This document shows, in pieces, positions 59,636-64,000 of a stretch of 64,000 bases of DNA. Numbering within the stretch: the stretch's first letter is position 1; each line of letters opens with the position of its first letter. Below the pieces are notes generated by a model. The model worked only from the letters and a program-made list of their open reading frames with translations. It made no database searches and was not told where the DNA came from. The DNA comes from Cryobacterium sp. SO2 (GTDB lineage Bacteria > Actinomycetota > Actinomycetes > Actinomycetales > Microbacteriaceae), in contig NZ_CP117849.1 in assembly GCF_026151165.2 (NCBI RefSeq), positions 4,033,437-4,097,436 on the forward strand, written 5' to 3'. The translations under genes were made by a program, and so were the position numbers.

Positions 59636-60573
59636 TACTGCGCATCTCCTGTTCGTGGAACGCCCCTGCGGGCGATTTCTGCCGCTGCTTCGAGGTAGGA
59701 GAGGGATCCTGCCGAGTTGAGGTCGTAACTGATGACGCTCTGACCGTAACTGGGCGCCTCAGAAACCCGCACAGAGCGCGGAATCAGGGTTTCGAGCACC
59801 TGTTTCGGGAAGTGATCGCGCACATCCTGCGCCACCTGGTTGGCCAGATTGGTTCTGCTGTCGTACATGGTGAGCAGGATCGTCGACACCACGAGCTGCG
59901 GGTTGAGATGCTTCTCGATCAGCTCGATGTTCTTCAACAGCTGACTGAGTCCCTCGAGGGCGTAGTACTCGCACTGAATCGGGATCAGGACCTCGCGCGC
60001 GGCAACGAACGCGTTGATGGTGAGCAGACCCAGCGACGGCGGGCAGTCGATGAAGACATAGTCGTACGGGTCCGTCATCTCCTTGATGTGCAGATCAAGG
60101 GCACGACGCAGCCGCTGCTCCCGCGCCACGAGCGAGACGAGCTCGATCTCGGCGCCGGCCAGGTGGATGGTGGCGGGCACGCAGTACAGGGCGCCGAACT
60201 CGGGACTCTTCTGTACGACATCCACCATGGGCAGGTCGTTGATGATGACGTCGTACACGCTGGCGGTCTCGGCGCGGTGTTCGACGCCGAGCGCCGTGGA
60301 GGCATTGCCCTGCGGGTCCAGGTCGATCACGAGCACCCGTGCGCCCTGGCGGGCGAGAGCAGCGGCCAGGTTCACGGCGGTCGTGGTCTTGCCCACTCCG
60401 CCCTTCTGGTTGGAGATCGTGATGACGCGCGTGCTCTCCGGCTTGGGGAGACGTTCGGCGGCGATCACCTGCCGCCGACGGGTCAGTTCTGAGATCTCCC
60501 GGGCCAAGGGGGTGCTGTTGTCGAGGCCGGAGCCGGGTGAGCCGGCCTGCTGGTCTTCGCCAGGATGTTTCAC
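59635..60573 (-). CDS. parA: Chromosome partitioning ATPase ParA
   Basis: 312 residues. Deviant Walker A NQKGGVGKTTTAVNLA (K57, K62) and VFIDCPPSLGLLTINAF; the N-terminal ~45 residues are a variable extension. It moves origins along the nucleoid with ParB. The start codon GTG 60573 lies inside parS site 6, with AAAGG six bases upstream, so ribosome start and ParB site overlap. The second residues (K-H-P) are encoded by the parS palindrome. Confidence 0.95.
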   Translation of the reverse strand: MKHPGEDQQAGSPGSGLDNSTPLAREISELTRRRQVIAAERLPKPESTRVITISNQKGGVGKTTTAVNLAAALARQGARVLVIDLDPQGNASTALGVEHRAETASVYDVIINDLPMVDVVQKSPEFGALYCVPATIHLAGAEIELVSLVAREQRLRRALDLHIKEMTDPYDYVFIDCPPSLGLLTINAFVAAREVLIPIQCEYYALEGLSQLLKNIELIEKHLNPQLVVSTILLTMYDSRTNLANQVAQDVRDHFPKQVLETLIPRSVRVSEAPSYGQSVISYDLNSAGSLSYLEAAAEIARRGVPRTGDAQ

Positions 60574-60581
60574 GTGAAACC
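60566..60581. promoter_or_regulatory. parS site 6, overlapping the parA start codon
   Basis: TGTTTCACGTGAAACC, one base off the consensus. The parA GTG start (60573-60571) lies within it on the minus strand. ParB bound here could affect parA expression. Confidence 0.93.
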
Positions 60582-60657
60582 TTTGCGTTCGACGATTGAT
60601 GAGCCACCCGAGAGTGTTCCGCGAGCGATTCTCGGGAGGAGGAAGCGCCGCCTGGGA

Positions 60658-61287
60658 CTACTCCACTGTAGCCCTAATGACCCGGGTGACGTCCTGCAGC
60701 ACGCCCTCACCGAGGGTGAGAACCTCCACATTACGCAACCGGAAGCGTGCGATCGCCTTGGCCGCGTTGCTGACTTCTCCCGCGGCTCCCGCGCCCTTCA
60801 TCACCACGAGTTCGCCACCGGGGCGCACGAGCGGGGCGGTGAGGGGAATCAGCGTCTTGAATGCGCTTACAGCGCGCGCGGTGACCTGGTCGAGCGGAGT
60901 CTGCAGACGCACATCCTCGGCCCGGGCACGCAGCACCGTGGCGTTGGTCAGGCCCAAAGCGGCGACCTGAGAGGTGAGCCAGGCGACCCGCCGCTCCATC
61001 GGTTCGATGAGGACGAACGACACATCCGGACGAGCGATCGCGAGCACCAGGCCGGGCAGACCGGCGCCGGATCCCACGTCGCCCACCAAACCTGGGCGCA
61101 GCAACGGCGCCACGATCGCGCAGTTGAGGATGTGCCGGCTCCAGAGCCGAGGCAATTCCAACGGACCGATCAGCCCGAGCTCTTCGCCCTGCTCCGCGAG
61201 GTGGCGGGTGAATTCCCGCGCCACCTCGATACGATCGCCGAACAGCGTGGCCGCCTCGGCCGGCTCGGCCTCGAGAGTGACTGTCAC
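60658..61287 (-). CDS. rsmG: 16S rRNA (guanine-N7) methyltransferase
   Basis: 209 residues. SAM site VGDVGSGAGLPGLVLAIARP, then FVLIEPMERRVAWL and ARAVSAFKTLIPLTAPL. It methylates G527 of 16S rRNA (loss gives streptomycin resistance). Conserved position between jag and parA. The window around 60574-60657 before parA holds only the RBS and parS 6. Confidence 0.95.
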   Translation of the reverse strand: MTVTLEAEPAEAATLFGDRIEVAREFTRHLAEQGEELGLIGPLELPRLWSRHILNCAIVAPLLRPGLVGDVGSGAGLPGLVLAIARPDVSFVLIEPMERRVAWLTSQVAALGLTNATVLRARAEDVRLQTPLDQVTARAVSAFKTLIPLTAPLVRPGGELVVMKGAGAAGEVSNAAKAIARFRLRNVEVLTLGEGVLQDVTRVIRATVE

Positions 61288-61296
61288 TGCGCTGGG

Positions 61297-61821
61297 TCAG
61301 ACCGCGGTGATCACGGTGTGACGGTCGCGACCCTCGCCCTGAGATTCGGAGACGAATCCACGCTCCGAGACGATGTCGTGAACCAGCTTGCGCTCGTACG
61401 ACGACATCGGGGGGAGGGAAGCCTCCGTTGCGCCGCCTTCGATGCGTTCGATCGCACGACCGACGAGGTCGGTCAGCTCGGCCTGGCGCGCTTCCCGCGA
61501 GCCACCGATGTCGAGGATCAGGCGGGAGAACGACCCGGTCTTGTTCTGAACGGCCAGTCGGGTGAGTTCCTGGAGTGCATTGACAGTGTCGGGCTTGGAG
61601 AGCAGGCGCAGGTTGCCCGGCTCGGAGGAATTGACCGAGAGGTAGGCACGGCCGTTGCGGGCGTCGATGTCGATATCGCCATCCAAGTCGCAGATATCGA
61701 GGAACTCCTCGATGTAGTCCGCGGCGATGTCGCCTTCCTGTTCCAGCTGACCGATGGTCGGCGCGGCCGGGGCCACGTCCTCCGCGGCGATCACGTCAGT
61801 GTTCTCAGTCACGTTGTCCAT
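61297..61821 (-). CDS. jag: KhpB/Jag R3H-domain RNA-binding protein
   Basis: 174 residues. An acidic N-terminus, a KH-like region (YIEEFLDICDLDGDIDI, RLLSKPDTVNALQELTRLA) and the C-terminal R3H domain with SYERKLVHDIVSERGFVSES, followed by GEGRDRHTV. It binds RNA; in Firmicutes KhpB acts with KhpA in cell elongation. It follows yidC after five bases, as in most bacteria. The N-terminal Jag domain of some homologs is absent. Confidence 0.93.
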   Translation of the reverse strand: MDNVTENTDVIAAEDVAPAAPTIGQLEQEGDIAADYIEEFLDICDLDGDIDIDARNGRAYLSVNSSEPGNLRLLSKPDTVNALQELTRLAVQNKTGSFSRLILDIGGSREARQAELTDLVGRAIERIEGGATEASLPPMSSYERKLVHDIVSERGFVSESQGEGRDRHTVITAV

Positions 61822-61826
61822 CCCTC

Positions 61827-62801
61827 TTACTTCTTGGGGCCGGTCTGCTTCTTGGCACGGTTCTTGCCGACGGGCTGCTGGCGCTGGGCCGGCTTCTTGA
61901 CCTCATCAACAACAATGATGTCGCCATCCGTCGCAATGAGCTTGCCCTTGCGGGCCATGCGCTCCTCGCGGGCCTTGGCGGCCTCGCTGCCGGGCGTGGG
62001 CATGTTGCGGATGACAAGGAACTGCTGGGCCATGGTCCAGATGTTCGAGGTGAGCCAGTAGAACATGACACCGAGCGGGAAGGCCACACCGGAGAAGGCG
62101 AAGACGAGGGGCAGCAGGTACAACATGATCTTCTGCTGACGGAACATCGGGCTCGCCTTGGTTTCCGGCGACATGTTCTTGGAGACGATCTGCAGCTGGG
62201 TGATGAACTGCGACGCGGTCATCAGAATGACCATGGTGGCCGCAATGATCATGACCGAGAGGTTGAAGTCCGCTCCGGCCGTCATCAACGTCCACTGCTG
62301 GGCGAAGGTGTCGTGCAACGGAGCCCGCCCGAAGAGCGTGGCGTTGCCGAAGCTCGTCGCGAGCTCCTGGTTGAGCGGGCCCACACCGGCGTTGGACTTC
62401 TGGGCGTCATTGAGCACAGAGAAGAGGGCGAAGAAGATCGGCATCTGCAGCAGCAGCGGCAGGCAGGAGGCCAGCGGGTTGGTGCCCGTGCGCTTGTACA
62501 GCTCCATGGTCTCGCGGGACATGGCCTCGCGGGAGAACTGGTCCTTCTTGCCCTTGTACTTGTCCTGGATCTTCTTGAGCTGGGGGGCGACCTCCAGCAT
62601 CTTGCGCTGGCTCTTGATCTGCCGCACGAAGATGGGGATCAGCGCTGCGCGCACCACCAGCACGAGGCCGACGATGGAAAGCACCCAAGTGATGCCGTCG
62701 TTCGGGTCGAGACCCACGTTGGAGAAGAGCCAGTGGAAGGCGACGAGCAGAAGCTCAACGGCCCATTTCAGCGGCCAGAGAATAGTGCCTATGAGGTCCA
62801 T
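61827..62801 (-). CDS. yidC: Membrane protein insertase YidC
   Basis: 324 residues. N-terminal helix, then the insertase core: VLVVRAALIPIFVRQIKSQR with the hydrophilic-groove Arg, GTNPLASCLPLLLQMPIFFA, and the last helices LLPLVFAFSGVAFPLGVMFY followed by WLTSNIWTMAQQ. About five helices, as in Gram-positive YidC. The tail is Lys/Arg/Gln-rich. It overlaps yidD by 13 bases. Inserts and folds membrane proteins. Confidence 0.96.
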   Translation of the reverse strand: MDLIGTILWPLKWAVELLLVAFHWLFSNVGLDPNDGITWVLSIVGLVLVVRAALIPIFVRQIKSQRKMLEVAPQLKKIQDKYKGKKDQFSREAMSRETMELYKRTGTNPLASCLPLLLQMPIFFALFSVLNDAQKSNAGVGPLNQELATSFGNATLFGRAPLHDTFAQQWTLMTAGADFNLSVMIIAATMVILMTASQFITQLQIVSKNMSPETKASPMFRQQKIMLYLLPLVFAFSGVAFPLGVMFYWLTSNIWTMAQQFLVIRNMPTPGSEAAKAREERMARKGKLIATDGDIIVVDEVKKPAQRQQPVGKNRAKKQTGPKK

Positions 62802-63121
62802 ACGTGCGGGTCAGCCCTTTCCGTGGCTAAAGGAACTACAAATCCAAACGACGTCACCGTGAAGCGACGATGTCTTTTCAGGGGAACGTCATCGATTCCG
62901 CCCTCAGCCCAAGGGTGACAACGCAGAACCCGGCGTGCGGCGTAAAAAGAGCCGACGATCAGGCCATATTCCTGAACAGCGCCGAGGGCGTACGCCGAAC
63001 ACGAAGGGTAGTACCGGCAAACATCGCCGTATAGGGGCGAGATTACCGCGCGATAGACACGCAGCAGCAGCACCCCGAGATTTCGGGGCAGCAGATACAG
63101 CGTGGTCATCAGCTTCATCAT
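62789..63121 (-). CDS. yidD: YidD membrane protein insertion efficiency factor
   Basis: 110 residues. RVYRAVISPLYGDVCRYYPS continues as CSAYALGAVQEYG, and RCHPWAEGGIDDVP follows; this is the haemolysin-like YidD family. It helps YidC. Its ATG overlaps the rnpA stop (ATGA), and its end overlaps yidC, so rnpA-yidD-yidC are coupled. Confidence 0.95.
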   Translation of the reverse strand: MMKLMTTLYLLPRNLGVLLLRVYRAVISPLYGDVCRYYPSCSAYALGAVQEYGLIVGSFYAARRVLRCHPWAEGGIDDVPLKRHRRFTVTSFGFVVPLATERADPHVWTS

Positions 63122-63459
63122 CGGCCGCGTTGGCCCTTGACGAGTGCATTCGACAGCTCAGCCACGAGAACCGGCCAGCTCGCGCCGACCGATGTGGGTA
63201 GTGCTCGAAAAACGACCTCCGTCCCGGCAGGTACGCCAGGAAGGAGATCGAAACTTGCCGCTTTCATCCGACGCCTGATGCGGTTTCGGACCACCGCACC
63301 GCCAACGTTCTTGGCGACGATGAACCCGAACCGCACCGGAGTGGGTTCTTGGGTTCGCCGGAGGTACGCCACTGTGTGCGGGCCAACGACCCGCACACCT
63401 CGTCGAACGACAGCTTTGTAGTCGCTCCCGCTCGTGATGCGATTGGCGTGAGCGAGCAC
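63118..63459 (-). CDS. rnpA: Ribonuclease P protein component
   Basis: 113 residues. Family marks: RITSGSDYKAVVRRGVRVVG, FIVAKNVGGAVVRNRIRRRM (RNR motif) and LPGVPAGTEVVFRALP. It supports the catalytic RNA in cutting tRNA 5' leaders. GTG start at 63459, eight bases after the rpmH stop; a longer frame upstream would cover rpmH in another frame and is rejected. No clear ribosome site, so coupling with rpmH is likely. Confidence 0.94.
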   Translation of the reverse strand: MLAHANRITSGSDYKAVVRRGVRVVGPHTVAYLRRTQEPTPVRFGFIVAKNVGGAVVRNRIRRRMKAASFDLLPGVPAGTEVVFRALPTSVGASWPVLVAELSNALVKGQRGR

Positions 63460-63467
63460 GGGAGTGC

Positions 63468-63605
63468 TTACGCGGAGAGTTCGGTGCGACCCTTGCGACG
63501 ACGTGCACCAAGGATGGCGCGGCCGGCGCGGGTGCGCATACGAAGACGGAAACCGTGCACCTTCGCGCGACGACGGTTGTTCGGCTGGAACGTTCTCTTG
63601 CTCAT
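63468..63605 (-). CDS. rpmH: 50S ribosomal protein L34
   Basis: 45 residues: MSKRTFQPNNRRRAKVHGFR, LRMRTRAGRAILGARRRKGR, ending TELSA. Complete. First gene of the rpmH-rnpA-yidD-yidC-jag-rsmG-parA-parB cluster, transcribed away from the origin. Confidence 0.98.
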   Translation of the reverse strand: MSKRTFQPNNRRRAKVHGFRLRMRTRAGRAILGARRRKGRTELSA

Positions 63606-63694
63606 TGTTCAATCTCCACGTATTGGATCTCCGCAGGCCTAAACGAGCGGCCGGGAAAGAGTGAGGTAGCCCACGGGCTGGGGTCAACTGATTA

Positions 63695-63723
63695 AAACTA
63701 CGGCTTCGCTCGCCCGCGGTCAA
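63695..63723 (-). promoter_or_regulatory. Probable rpmH promoter
   Basis: On the minus strand TTGACC (63723-63718) and TAGTTT (63700-63695) are separated by 17 bases. Transcription would start near 63688, giving an ~80-base leader before rpmH. Inferred only from sequence. Confidence 0.5.
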
Positions 63724-63779
63724 ACTGAAGAGGCCCAAACACACGATTCTGCCCACAGAATTCCCTTTTGCGGTACAGA

Positions 63780-64000
63780 CACGCTGGTGTTTATCAAGCT
63801 AATTTGGCCTGACCGCCGGTCATTGACTACCGTGAGGACAAGTTATCCACAGGTTGTGGGTAAACCCTGAGAATCCAGTCGTTATTTGCCCACAGGCGGT
63901 GGATAACGTTGTGGATAAATCGTTCCGTTGACATTCTGTGTCGATGTCGATCTGTCCAACTCACGACGGCTCAGCGTCAAGATCAAGATTGTGGGGAACC
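63780..64000. other. Left part of the replication origin (rpmH-dnaA gap) with DnaA boxes
   Basis: DnaA boxes: TTATCCACA (63843-63851, plus, exact), TGTGGGTAA (63855-63863, minus, one mismatch), TTGCCCACA (63886-63894, plus, one mismatch to TTGTCCACA), GGTGGATAA (63898-63906, minus, one mismatch) and TGTGGATAA (63910-63918, minus, exact). TTGACA at 63928-63933 may begin a plus-strand promoter for dnaA. The origin continues past the window edge. Confidence 0.85.

Noticed and set aside
1..64000. tRNA or rRNA genes, insertion sequences, prophage
   Set aside because: No tRNA-like cloverleaf, rRNA segment, transposase or phage structural gene was recognised. The holin-like protein at 30338 belongs to a chromosomal family.

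Overview
The window is high-GC DNA with an actinobacterial gene set. The gene content (CtaG-CopD fusion, DUF6049-MurJ pair, DUF6286 and DUF4232 proteins), frequent GTG starts and the repeat types suggest a Microbacteriaceae genome such as Cryobacterium or a relative. The genus is an inference. The right end reaches the conserved origin neighbourhood (parB, parA, rsmG, jag, yidC, yidD, rnpA, rpmH), and DnaA boxes in the last ~160 bases show that oriC and dnaA lie at or just beyond position 64000.

Layout. 1-4.2 kb: a cut-off membrane transporter and divergent GH42 and GH1 glycosidases. 4.2-7.9 kb: a stress locus in which an ECF sigma factor and an Asp23-type protein diverge from two more Asp23 proteins, two membrane proteins and CsbD. 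7.9-15.7 kb: lipoproteins (one a beta-lactamase-fold protein that has lost its catalytic residues), a PIF1-type helicase and CtaG-CopD. 15.8-21.3 kb: HU, zinc-free-type ribosomal proteins S14/L33/L28, and a zinc operon (znuA-znuC-two permeases-zur) with a clear Zur box. 21.3-25.3 kb: ATPase, GNAT, PrmC-like methyltransferase, and a TetR/CPBP pair with a double operator. 25.4-30.2 kb: branched-chain 2-oxoacid dehydrogenase E1a-E1b-E2 behind an aminotransferase. 30.3-36.6 kb: small membrane proteins, a WXG100-like protein with a hydrolase, a tyrosine phosphatase, purB and a HEAT protein. 36.6-42.3 kb: three-part transhydrogenase and HrpB. 42.3-46 kb: dnaB and rpsF-ssb-rpsR-rplI. 46-56.8 kb: a nuclease-like protein between related palindromes, CCA transferase, DUF6049, MurJ, trxB-trxA, an aminotransferase and a Ddl-like ligase. 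56.8-63.6 kb: a 1.8-kb non-coding parS/repeat region, then the origin-proximal operon.

How it fits together. Several loci show their control directly in the DNA: Zur on znuA, a SigR/SigH-type promoter on trxB, two tandem palindromes between tetR and CPBP, DnaA boxes upstream of dnaB, and six parS sites around parAB. The most unusual stretch is 56790-58606, where five parS copies are interleaved with a ~143-bp and a ~53-bp tandem array that share one core motif. The ECF/Asp23 locus and the catalytically dead hydrolase are the next most interesting.
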